Of a stretch of DNA of 12,974 nucleotides, positions 1-5,625 are shown piece by piece. Source of the DNA: Clostridia bacterium (lineage in GTDB: Bacteria > Bacillota > Clostridia > Oscillospirales > Butyricicoccaceae); the NCBI GenBank assembly GCA_017552495.1, contig JAFZPW010000035.1:1-12974 (forward strand), given 5' to 3'. How positions within the stretch are numbered: the stretch's first letter is position 1; each line of letters begins with the position of its first letter. Under the pieces are notes generated by a model. The model saw only the letters and a list, made by a program, of their open reading frames with translations. It did not search any database and was not told the origin of the DNA. The translations under genes and the position numbers were made by a program.

Positions 1-374
1 GAAAGCACCGCGCCCATGGCGATGTTGACCCGCCCGCCGGTAAGGTCATAGACCGTTTTCCCAAAGGCCAAAAGCTCCAGCACCTCTGGCTCGGCAGAAG
101 CCGCCCGCCCTGCAAGGGCGTTGACGGTGCAAAGGTTGTTCACGCCCTCATACGTGTGATAAATATCAAAAATTCTGTGCAGTCGCCGCATTTCACCCAG
201 CACCGTCTGCCGCAGACTGTCGAATTCCTTCTCGCTGCTGCAATAAGCGATCAGCGTCACGTCGGTGTCAAAGGAATAATCGTAAGCGATAAAGCGCGTC
301 TTCGCTCCGCCGCAGGAGGCGGCGCAAAACGAAAGCATAAGCGCCGCCAAAAGCAGCACGGCCGATTTTCTCAT
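1..374 (-). CDS. apbE: ApbE-family FAD:protein FMN transferase lipoprotein, N-terminal part only
   Basis: About 124 codons are visible; the rest lies beyond the left edge. ApbE enzymes attach FMN from FAD to a Thr/Ser of flavoproteins such as the NqrB/RnfG-type subunits, outside the membrane. The start codon is followed by a short basic and then hydrophobic stretch ending in AASC at residues 18-21, a plausible though non-canonical lipobox that would make Cys21 the lipid-anchored N-terminus. Further on I read FDTDVTLIAY, FDIYHTYEGVNNL and a GGRVNIAMG stretch, which fit the N-terminal ApbE domain. The ATG overlaps the stop of the upstream metallophosphoesterase gene (ATGA), with an AAGG Shine-Dalgarno at 381-384, six bases before the start, so the two genes are probably translationally coupled. 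The family call is secure from the N-terminus; the magnesium and FAD residues of the C-terminal half are outside the window. Confidence 0.88.
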   Translation of the reverse strand, partial: MRKSAVLLLAALMLSFCAASCGGAKTRFIAYDYSFDTDVTLIAYCSSEKEFDSLRQTVLGEMRRLHRIFDIYHTYEGVNNLCTVNALAGRAASAEPEVLELLAFGKTVYDLTGGRVNIAMGAVL

Positions 375-1273
375 GATTCACCTTCCATACTCAGGTTGGA
401 GCCCGCCGTCGGATTTTCCGGAACAAGATCCACGATCACCAGCTCGGGGCGGTTATAAAACCGTGGAACAAGGGTGGATTCCCGCGCAAGGCCCCGGCTC
501 ACCACCATCACGGCACCATTTTGCCGATAACAGCCGCCGGCATATTGGGGAAACAAGCCCTGATTGGGCGCGATCAGTCCGTTGAGCAGGCCGGGTATGC
601 GCCACTGGCCCCCGTGGGCATGGCCGCACAGCGCCAGATCAAATCCCTGCCGGGCATAAAGCGCAAAGCGCTCAGGCCGGTGAGAAAGCAACAGCCGGTA
701 CCGCTCGCCGCCGCAGGCATCCCTCGCCCGTTTCACCTGCCCTTCAAAACCGCCGGAATCCATTTCAAATCCCAGCCGCCACGCATCCGGGTCGTCCACA
801 CCGCAAAGGACAAGCTCCTGTTCTTTCACGCAAACGGACACGGCCTCGCCCGCCAGCCTCGTGACGCCGCATTCCACAAGGATCGCCATCTTCTCGGCAA
901 AGGCATCGCCACCCGCCCGATATTCGTGGTTGCCCGTTACGTAATAACAGGGATATTCCAGTCCCACAGCCTCCAAAAACTGCCGGGTATTGTCGTCGGG
1001 CAATTTGTCGTCAAAAATATCCCCCGCCAAAAGGATCAGATCGGGTTGCTGCCGCCGGATGGCCTCCAGCAGCGCGCCCTGCTTCTCTCCGTAGCGGCAG
1101 GAATGCAGATCGGTCACCAGCGCCAGCCGTACCGGCGACGTGATCTTTGGCGACGCCACCGTATACTGACGCAGCGCAAGCCCATTGTAAAGCCCCACAG
1201 CGCAAAATGCCGCCAACGCCGCCAACGCAAAGAGCAATCTTCGCCGGCCCGCCGGCTTGCTTCCTGGTTTCAT
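371..1273 (-). CDS. Membrane-anchored calcineurin-like metallophosphoesterase (YkuE/YaeI type)
   Basis: A 300-residue protein with a basic N-terminus and one hydrophobic segment at about residues 12-32, so the catalytic domain is probably anchored on the outer face of the membrane. The two-metal phosphoesterase motifs occur in order: D55-x-H57 (TDLHS), GD at 84-85, GNHE at 114-117, H198 and GHAHGGQ at 217-223. The layout matches the YkuE/YaeI group; proteins of this type have been linked to phospholipid or UDP-sugar pyrophosphate hydrolysis, but the substrate here cannot be read from sequence. The ATG has an AAAAGGAG Shine-Dalgarno six bases upstream and follows a good minus-strand promoter (TTGCGA, 17 bases, TATGAT at 1322-1350). 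It is the first gene of a two-gene unit with apbE, sharing a four-base ATGA overlap. Family assignment is strong, substrate unknown. Confidence 0.9.
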   Translation of the reverse strand: MKPGSKPAGRRRLLFALAALAAFCAVGLYNGLALRQYTVASPKITSPVRLALVTDLHSCRYGEKQGALLEAIRRQQPDLILLAGDIFDDKLPDDNTRQFLEAVGLEYPCYYVTGNHEYRAGGDAFAEKMAILVECGVTRLAGEAVSVCVKEQELVLCGVDDPDAWRLGFEMDSGGFEGQVKRARDACGGERYRLLLSHRPERFALYARQGFDLALCGHAHGGQWRIPGLLNGLIAPNQGLFPQYAGGCYRQNGAVMVVSRGLARESTLVPRFYNRPELVIVDLVPENPTAGSNLSMEGES

Positions 1274-1316
1274 CGGTTACTCCTTTTATCCGCCCTGCTT
1301 CCAATCTCCTGTTTGC

Positions 1317-1393
1317 CCTTTATCATACCACGGAACAAGGGATTTCGCAAGGTTTTCCCTTGCGTCTTGGCCCGGGTTGTGGTATGGTAAAGG
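1317..1393. promoter_or_regulatory. Mirror-symmetric divergent promoter region with nested inverted repeats
   Basis: Rightward promoter: TTGCGT (1360-1365), 17-base spacer, TATGGT (1383-1388). Leftward promoter: TTGCGA (rc of 1345-1350), 17-base spacer, TATGAT (rc of 1322-1327). Both are arranged symmetrically around base 1355. An outer inverted repeat pairs 1317-1330 with 1380-1393 (13 of 14 positions) and an inner one pairs CGCAAGG (1346-1352) with CCTTGCG (1358-1364). The two -35 boxes lie in the inner arms, the two -10 boxes in the outer arms. It drives the M42 peptidase gene on the plus strand and the metallophosphoesterase-apbE pair on the minus strand. Promoter assignment is by consensus only. 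Confidence 0.7.
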
Positions 1394-1403
1394 CAGAAAA
1401 GCC

Positions 1404-1412
1404 AAAGGAGGG
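1404..1412 (+). promoter_or_regulatory. Shine-Dalgarno fixing the start of the M42 peptidase gene
   Basis: AAAGGAGGG six bases before ATG 1419. The open frame extends upstream to 1257, but that extension overlaps the divergent promoter region and the start of the opposite gene, so 1419 is the start. Confidence 0.85.
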
Positions 1413-1418
1413 CGTTTT

Positions 1419-2450
1419 ATGAAACAGGAATACCGGGATTATATGCTGGAGCAGCTTCGGGCGCTCATCGCCATCGACAGCCCCAGCGGTTATACCAAAG
1501 ACGTGCAGGAATACGTCAACGGGCAGCTTCGTGCCATGGGCTATACGCCGGAAAATCCCGTGAAGGGCGGCGTCCGCGCCCATCTGGGCGGCGAAGACGA
1601 CCCCATTCTGCTGCTGGCCCATGTGGATACGCTGGGCGCCGTGGTTTCTTCTGTCAAGCCCGACGGCCGCCTGATGATGAGCCGCGTGGGCGGGCTTCAG
1701 GCCAATAATGTGGAGTCCGAAACCTGCCGCGTTCGCACCCGCTTCAACGGCTGGTACGATGGCACCATCCAGCTTGCCAACGCCTCGGCTCACGTCAACG
1801 GCGACTTTTCTTCCGCCAAACGAGACTTTGCCACCACCATGGAAGTGGTGCTGGACGAGGATGTAAAAACCGCCGAGGACGTGGCGAAACTGGGCGTCCG
1901 CCCCGGCGACTTTGTCTGCGTCGAACCCCGCTTCACCGTGACGGACAAGGGTTATATCAAGAGCCGCTTTTTAGACGATAAGGCCAGCGCCGCCGTGCTT
2001 CTGACGCTGGCAAAGCGCATCCGGGATGAAAATCTTCCCTTAAAGCGCGCCGTCTGGATCAGCTTCACCGTCCATGAGGAGATCGGTCACGGCGGCGCCG
2101 CCGGCATCCCCGACGGCATTGTCGAGATGATGAGCGTGGACATGGGCTGCGTGGGCGAGGGCCTCAACTGCACCGAGCGGCAGGTCTCCATCTGCGGCAA
2201 GGACGGCGGCGGCCCCTACAACTACGACGTGGTTTCCGCCCTGATTTCCGCTGCCGAGAAGGAAAAGCTGGACTATGCCGTGGACGTTTATCCCTTCTAT
2301 TCCTCCGACGTTGACGTTTCGCTCCACGCGGGCTACGACGTGCGCCACAGCCTCATCGGCCCGGGCGTCTACGCCTCCCACGGCTATGAGCGCACACACA
2401 TCGACGGTCTCACCAACACCTTTGATCTTCTTTGCGCGTATTTGCTGTAA
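1419..2450 (+). CDS. M42-family metallo-aminopeptidase (glutamyl/deblocking aminopeptidase type)
   Basis: A 343-residue cytoplasmic enzyme that would remove N-terminal residues from peptides using two metal ions. The M42 ligands are all visible: H68-x-D70 (LAHVDT), D186 in FLDDK, the catalytic pair E220-E221 in VHEEIGHG, D241 in SVDMG and H321 in SHGYER. Residues between about 80 and 165 correspond to the inserted beta domain of M42 enzymes. Length is normal for the family. The phrasing around the first ligand (HVDTLGAVV, then a DGRL stretch) recalls the M42 subgroup found with the NAGGN osmoprotectant genes, but none of those partners is in this window, so I leave the substrate open. It is the only plus-strand gene, transcribed alone from the divergent promoter, and ends at the bidirectional terminator at 2466-2494. 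Confidence 0.92.
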   Translation: MKQEYRDYMLEQLRALIAIDSPSGYTKDVQEYVNGQLRAMGYTPENPVKGGVRAHLGGEDDPILLLAHVDTLGAVVSSVKPDGRLMMSRVGGLQANNVESETCRVRTRFNGWYDGTIQLANASAHVNGDFSSAKRDFATTMEVVLDEDVKTAEDVAKLGVRPGDFVCVEPRFTVTDKGYIKSRFLDDKASAAVLLTLAKRIRDENLPLKRAVWISFTVHEEIGHGGAAGIPDGIVEMMSVDMGCVGEGLNCTERQVSICGKDGGGPYNYDVVSALISAAEKEKLDYAVDVYPFYSSDVDVSLHAGYDVRHSLIGPGVYASHGYERTHIDGLTNTFDLLCAYLL

Positions 2451-2465
2451 CGCAAAACAATATGC

Positions 2466-2494
2466 AAAAAAGCGGGCTTTGCGCCCGCTTTTTT
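2466..2494. terminator. Bidirectional intrinsic terminator between converging genes
   Basis: Seven-base stem AGCGGGC (2471-2477) with GCCCGCT (2483-2489), five-base loop, flanked by an A run (2466-2470) and a T run (2490-2494). The symmetry lets it stop the M42 gene from the left and the HExxH gene from the right; their stops lie 15 bases and 9 bases away. Confidence 0.9.
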
Positions 2495-2503
2495 CGCTTC
2501 ATA

Positions 2504-3370
2504 TCAAGGCTGCGCCGCCGCTTCCTCTAAAAAACCGGGAAGCGCCGCCGGATAATCCCCGGAAAGCACACGTTCCGTCAGCCTGCGCACCGCGTATTCC
2601 TCAAAGGCATTGCGCCTGCCCGCCGGGCCTCTGTCTAAATAATAAGACTTGTCAATGCCCGGATAAGCCGTTTGGCTCTCTGTCACTCGTGTTTTCACCA
2701 CGCTCAGGCAGGGATGAATCAGATGATGCAGATATTCATGAATGACAGAATCGCCCCGCAGCCCACCGGAGCAGAAGAAGAGTTCCTCTCCCAGCCGATA
2801 GTGGTCGGAGGCATACACGCATTTGATGGGCTGGATCACCAGCCGCACCCGCTCAATGGGTGAACGGTAGCGTTCTTTACAGATCAGCAGGATTTCCTTC
2901 AGCCGGGAAAACTCCTCTTTGCAGCGCAGCGCTTCTTCCCGCACCCATGTCTGCTCCCATTGCAGATAACGGCGAAAGCCCTCGTCTGCAAGGACTTCCT
3001 CCAGCGCCCCGGGCAGATCCACGATCCAGCGCCAAAGCGCCGGGCCCCGCTCGACGTCGGAAAGGTTGGAGGCCGACATGACCCGGCGGTAAAAGGCCGA
3101 ATTTTCCCCAATTTCTTTGCCTGCAAGAAGATGGAGCGCCGCCTCCTCCAAAAGCGCAGCCCGGGGCCAAAAGGGATAGACTTGGCAGGTGGTTTGCCTG
3201 ACGTCTGCAAAAAAAGGCGGCACAGCCGCTTCCGGCCCGATAAAGCCTTCGATAGCACGGATATGCCCACGCTCCCGCTCCGGTTGATAATAATCATAGC
3301 CCTTCTGCAAAAGCGCGTAATAGATCGCCGATATTTCCGAAACGCAGGCAAGGAAAACGGGCTCCGTCAT
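2504..3370 (-). CDS. Unrecognised protein with HExxH zinc-metalloprotease motif
   Basis: 288 residues, family not recognised. From ATG 3370 (counting that Met as 1) an HEYLHH motif lies at about residues 211-216, preceded by a hydrophobic-polar strand and followed about 41 residues later by AFEEYAVRRL. This is the arrangement of a gluzincin, where two His and a downstream Glu bind zinc and the Glu of HExxH is catalytic. No signal peptide or membrane segment is evident, so a cytoplasmic role is likely. The N-terminal two-thirds is helical, rich in Glu, Arg and Trp, and matches nothing I know. ATG 3370 is preferred over TTG 3376 because AGAGAGGA (3377-3384) ends six bases before the ATG and directly abuts the TTG. 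It has its own candidate promoter and sits where divIC follows yabQ in B. subtilis. Peptidase activity is inferred from the motif only. Confidence 0.75.
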   Translation of the reverse strand: MTEPVFLACVSEISAIYYALLQKGYDYYQPERERGHIRAIEGFIGPEAAVPPFFADVRQTTCQVYPFWPRAALLEEAALHLLAGKEIGENSAFYRRVMSASNLSDVERGPALWRWIVDLPGALEEVLADEGFRRYLQWEQTWVREEALRCKEEFSRLKEILLICKERYRSPIERVRLVIQPIKCVYASDHYRLGEELFFCSGGLRGDSVIHEYLHHLIHPCLSVVKTRVTESQTAYPGIDKSYYLDRGPAGRRNAFEEYAVRRLTERVLSGDYPAALPGFLEEAAAQP

Positions 3371-3404
3371 AAGCAATCCTCTCTCTGTTGATTCTATGAC
3401 TATT

Positions 3405-3433
3405 ATGATACACCATTTTCCGTTTCAAAGCAA
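3405..3433 (-). promoter_or_regulatory. Candidate sigma-A promoter of the HExxH gene
   Basis: On the minus strand TTGCTT (rc of 3428-3433), 17-base spacer, TATCAT (rc of 3405-3410). The expected start would give a leader of about 28 bases with the Shine-Dalgarno at 3377-3384. The stretch 3371-3444 shows nothing else of note and no terminator for yabQ. Confidence 0.5.
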
Positions 3434-3444
3434 TCAACTCTTTT

Positions 3445-3825
3445 TCAATTTCCTCTTGGAAAGGAAAAGGCCCAGATCAGCGCCCGCTTCCCGGCCCGGG
3501 CACATCGCCTCACGCCCCGCAGCAGCCGCCGCAGCAGCTTTTGCAGGATGGGCGACAGGGTGTGCCGCCACACCCAGCCGCCCGCAAGCATTCCCATCGG
3601 AAGATAAGCCCGCAGACGGCCGTCGGTGTACCGGAGAAAAAACAGCAGGAAACAGGGCAGCGCCGCAAGCCAGAACAGGATATCCAGCACTGCCGTTCCC
3701 CGCCGCCGCAACCCGCCTTCCAGGCGGATGGCGGCCAAAAGATCCCAAAAGGCCGCCAAACCCGCCCCCAGCGCCGCACACCGCAGGACGATGAGCCCCT
3801 GCTCCGCCGTGCTCGTTGGCAGCAC
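3445..3825 (-). CDS. yabQ: Spore cortex biosynthesis protein YabQ
   Basis: A 126-residue membrane protein with hydrophobic segments at about 9-32, 45-64 and 70-84 and a very basic C-terminal tail rich in Arg. The FWDLLAAIR stretch, then LDILFWL and a TDGRLRAYL segment, match the YabQ family, which in Bacillus lies in the outer forespore membrane and is needed to assemble the spore cortex. The start is GTG at 3823-3825, immediately after the yabP stop with no gap; AAAGGTG inside the end of yabP is a suitable ribosome binding site. The tight junction implies coupled translation with yabP. In B. subtilis the pair is made in the mother cell under sigma-E; that regulation is inferred here by homology. 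Confidence 0.88.
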   Translation of the reverse strand: MLPTSTAEQGLIVLRCAALGAGLAAFWDLLAAIRLEGGLRRRGTAVLDILFWLAALPCFLLFFLRYTDGRLRAYLPMGMLAGGWVWRHTLSPILQKLLRRLLRGVRRCARAGKRALIWAFSFPRGN

Positions 3826-4110
3826 TCAGAACACCTTTGACCAGAAGGAACCGCCCTTGCTCTTGCCGTCATGGGAATAGAGCAGACTTTGAATGTTGCC
3901 CTCCAGCGTCAGTTCGCCCACATCAAGGCTGAGTTTTTCCACATGCAGTCCCTCGCCCTCCACGCTCAGCCTTCCCAAGGCGGTTTCCATCACCACCTGA
4001 TCCTCGTCGAAGCTCAGCACCTCGCTGACCCCCGAAACACTGAGCCGGTGCCGTTCTTCCAGCACCAGACTGTGGGGCGTGTCCCCCCGGTAATCCCCGT
4101 TATTGACCAT
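3826..4110 (-). CDS. yabP: Sporulation protein YabP
   Basis: 94 residues, typical YabP length. The signature HSLVLEERHRLSVSGV is near the N-terminus, followed by SFDEDQVVMET, GRLSVEGEGLHVEKL and a GNIQSLLYS stretch. The family (YabP/YqfC) is a small beta-rich mother-cell sporulation protein; in Bacillus it is required with YabQ for cortex formation. The ATG lies nine bases after AAGGAGG (4120-4126), but this Shine-Dalgarno sits inside a long hairpin that also has a U run just before the ATG, so expression may depend on that structure. The gene precedes yabQ with no gap. Identification is confident; the regulatory idea is inference. Confidence 0.93.
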   Translation of the reverse strand: MVNNGDYRGDTPHSLVLEERHRLSVSGVSEVLSFDEDQVVMETALGRLSVEGEGLHVEKLSLDVGELTLEGNIQSLLYSHDGKSKGGSFWSKVF

Positions 4111-4164
4111 AAAAAAGCGCCTCCTTCACACATCCTTTGTCAGATGTATATGCGGAGGCGTTTT
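4111..4164 (-). promoter_or_regulatory. Hairpin enclosing the yabP Shine-Dalgarno; terminator-like
   Basis: In the minus-strand transcript CGCCTCC (rc of 4154-4160) pairs with GGAGGCG (rc of 4118-4124), the latter being the yabP ribosome binding site. An inner stem pairs rc of 4143-4147 with rc of 4130-4134. The 3' arm is followed by one C and six U residues directly before the yabP ATG, so the same element looks like an intrinsic terminator or attenuator and could also block ribosome access. The base pairing is seen in sequence; the function is inferred. Confidence 0.6.
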
Positions 4165-4167
4165 CTT

Positions 4168-4425
4168 TTATTCCTTTGTTTCGGGCGGAAGCTCCTGATA
4201 CAAAAGCGCCGCCTGCTCCTTCGTGGCAAACTCCGGCACCGAAAGCACCCTGACCCGCAGACTGCGGTTGCCGAAGGTCACGCCGATCACGTCGCCCACC
4301 TTCACCTGATAGGAGGCTTTGGCCTCTTTGCCGTTGACGGTGACCCGGTCGCCGTCGCAGGCCTCGTTGGCCACGGTGCGGCGCTTAATAAGCCGCGCTA
4401 CCTTGAGATATTTGTCCAAACGCAT
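4168..4425 (-). CDS. rqcP: S4-domain ribosome quality-control protein RqcP (YabO)
   Basis: 85 residues, almost the same length as Bacillus RqcP (86). The N-terminus MRLDKYLKVARLIKRRTVA is the S4 RNA-binding fold signature, followed by GDRVTVNGKEAKASYQV and VKVGD. RqcP (formerly YabO, an Hsp15 homologue) works with RqcH on stalled 50S subunits, helping to add C-terminal alanine tails to stuck nascent chains and mark them for degradation. The start has GGAGGG (4431-4436) five bases upstream. The gene lies between hup and yabP, each junction carrying a terminator-like hairpin, so its level is probably set by read-through from hup or by a promoter I could not place. No unusual residues noticed. 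Confidence 0.93.
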   Translation of the reverse strand: MRLDKYLKVARLIKRRTVANEACDGDRVTVNGKEAKASYQVKVGDVIGVTFGNRSLRVRVLSVPEFATKEQAALLYQELPPETKE

Positions 4426-4436
4426 GGTTTCCCTCC

Positions 4437-4463
4437 AAAAAGCGGGGCCCTTCCGGGCCCCGC
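4437..4463 (-). terminator. Intrinsic terminator between hup and rqcP
   Basis: Perfect nine-base GC stem GCGGGGCCC / GGGCCCCGC (4442-4450 with 4455-4463) and a four-base loop. In the minus-strand direction it is followed by five U residues (4437-4441), which directly abut the GGAGGG ribosome binding site of rqcP. Likely lets abundant hup mRNA end here while a fraction reads through. Confidence 0.85.
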
Positions 4464-4470
4464 AGCGAAG

Positions 4471-4746
4471 TTATTTTGCGACCTTGTCCTTCAGAGCCTT
4501 GCCGGCCTTGAAGATAGGTGTCTTGCTGGCAGGGATCTTGATCTACTGCTTGGTGCGGGGATTGCGGCCCACGCTGGCTTCGCGCTTCTTCACTTCAAAG
4601 GTGCCAAATCCGATGATCTGAACCTTGTCACCCGTGGCCAGCGCCTCGGCAACAGCCTCGGTGGCGGCGGCGAGCGCCTTTTCGGCGTCCTTCTTCGTCA
4701 GGGCAGCTTTCTCCGCGATGGCGGCGACCAGTTCCGTCTTGTTCAT
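4471..4746 (-). pseudogene. hup: HU DNA-binding protein gene interrupted by one in-frame amber codon
   Basis: HU is the dimeric, nucleoid-organising histone-like protein. The frame reads 67 residues from ATG 4746, starting MNKTELVAAIAEKAALTKKD and reaching the beta-arm tip GRNPRTKQ with the DNA-intercalating Pro63. It then meets TAG (rc of 4543-4545) as codon 68 and continues in frame with IKIPASKTPIFKAGKALKDK and VAK to a TAA at 4471. Ignoring the TAG gives 91 residues, the normal HU size, with a standard C-terminal strand and helix. HU proteins usually have Glu or a similar residue here, and one base (plus-strand C to A at 4545) turns GAG into TAG. AGGAGGA (4753-4759) lies six bases before the start. 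If truncated, the product would lack the returning beta-arm and last helix and probably not fold normally. Alternatives are a sequencing error, a fresh mutation backed by a second HU gene, or amber suppression. Confidence 0.88.
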
Positions 4747-4790
4747 AATTTGTCCTCCTAAAATATTTTTGATCGTTTGATCTTATTTTC

Positions 4791-4811
4791 AAAACGGCAA
4801 CGCCGTTTTTT
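4791..4811. terminator. Possible terminator after mazG
   Basis: Eight-base stem AAAACGGC / GCCGTTTT with a three-base loop, overlapping the mazG stop codon. Only five of the pairs are in a GC-containing core and the U run on the minus strand (UUUUG) is short, so it may be weak. The following 4747-4790 stretch is AT-rich and should contain the hup leader. Confidence 0.5.
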
Positions 4812-5601
4812 ATCCCATAACTTGTCCCTTCACGCTGTCCCAAAGAACGATCATATCGGGCAGTTCCATGGACGAGAGCTTGTCCCCGGCCGCCTGTTCC
4901 AAAGCGGCAAAGCGTTTTTTGAACTTTTCCGAGGCGCGGAACAAGGCATCCTCCGGATCGATCTCCAACTTGCGAGCCGCGTTGACGGCGGCAAACAGCA
5001 AATCACCCAATTCGTCCTCCACGCCGCTCCCCGCGCGAATGGCCTGGGAAAGCTCGTCCGTTTCCTCCCGGAGCTTGTCCAGCGCACCGTCCACCGTGGG
5101 CCAATCAAAGCCCGAACGCTTGGCGCGGCGCTGGATCTTTTCGGCATAAGTGAGCGCGGGCAACGCCTTGGCCACGCCGTTCATGGCGTCGGTATAGGTC
5201 TGCTGACCCTTTTCCTCCCGCTTGACGGCTTCCCACAACTCCAGCGTTTGGCCGGGATCGGTGAGATGACCGGAAGAACCAAACACATGGGGATGGCGGC
5301 GGATGAGTTTCCGGCAGATATCGGTACATACGCCGCCGATATCAAAATCTCCCGCCTCTTTGGCCATTTGGGCGTGAAACACCACTTGCAGCAACACATC
5401 TCCCAGTTCTTCCCGCAGATCGGGCATATTGTCCCGGTCGATGGCGTCAGCCACCTCGTAAGCTTCCTCGATGAAATTCCGGCGGATGCTCTCATGGGTC
5501 TGAGCCACATCCCAGGGGCAGCCTTTCTCCGGATCGCGCAGCAGGGACATAATTTCCAGAAGATCGTCAAACCCATATTCAGCCTTATACAAATCTACCA
5601 T
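4810..5601 (-). CDS. mazG: Nucleoside triphosphate pyrophosphohydrolase MazG
   Basis: 263 residues, the length of two-domain E. coli-type MazG, which cleaves (d)NTPs to NMP and pyrophosphate and clears non-canonical nucleotides. The N-terminal domain has CPWD at 28-31, THESIRRNFIEEAYE with E45, E46, E49 and EELGD with E65 and D68, the ExxE...ExxD magnesium motif. The second domain repeats it (E179/E180, E183, E197, D200). B. subtilis YabN, at the same locus, carries an extra N-terminal methyltransferase-like domain that is absent here. The start has AAGGG (5608-5612) six bases upstream and lies 24 bases after the yabM stop, so the two are cotranscribed. All catalytic acidic residues are present, and activity is expected. 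Confidence 0.95.
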   Translation of the reverse strand: MVDLYKAEYGFDDLLEIMSLLRDPEKGCPWDVAQTHESIRRNFIEEAYEVADAIDRDNMPDLREELGDVLLQVVFHAQMAKEAGDFDIGGVCTDICRKLIRRHPHVFGSSGHLTDPGQTLELWEAVKREEKGQQTYTDAMNGVAKALPALTYAEKIQRRAKRSGFDWPTVDGALDKLREETDELSQAIRAGSGVEDELGDLLFAAVNAARKLEIDPEDALFRASEKFKKRFAALEQAAGDKLSSMELPDMIVLWDSVKGQVMG

Positions 5602-5625
5602 ATTTTTCCCTTCTTGACAACTGTT

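Noticed and set aside
521..1390. Open frame of 289 codons on the plus strand opposite the metallophosphoesterase
   Set aside because: The opposite frame contains all metallophosphoesterase motifs and a good start; this one has none and runs into the divergent promoter region.
3371..3376. TTG at 3374-3376 as start of the HExxH gene
   Set aside because: It directly abuts the Shine-Dalgarno, whereas ATG 3370 has a six-base spacing.
3445..3470. TTTCC/GGAAA hairpin at the yabQ 3' end
   Set aside because: Only five weak pairs and no U run; not supportable as a terminator.
4762..4792. Possible hup promoter TTGAAA, 19-base spacer, AATATT (minus strand)
   Set aside because: Spacer is too long and transcription would start inside the Shine-Dalgarno at 4753-4759. 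The real hup promoter was not found; it may lie inside mazG.
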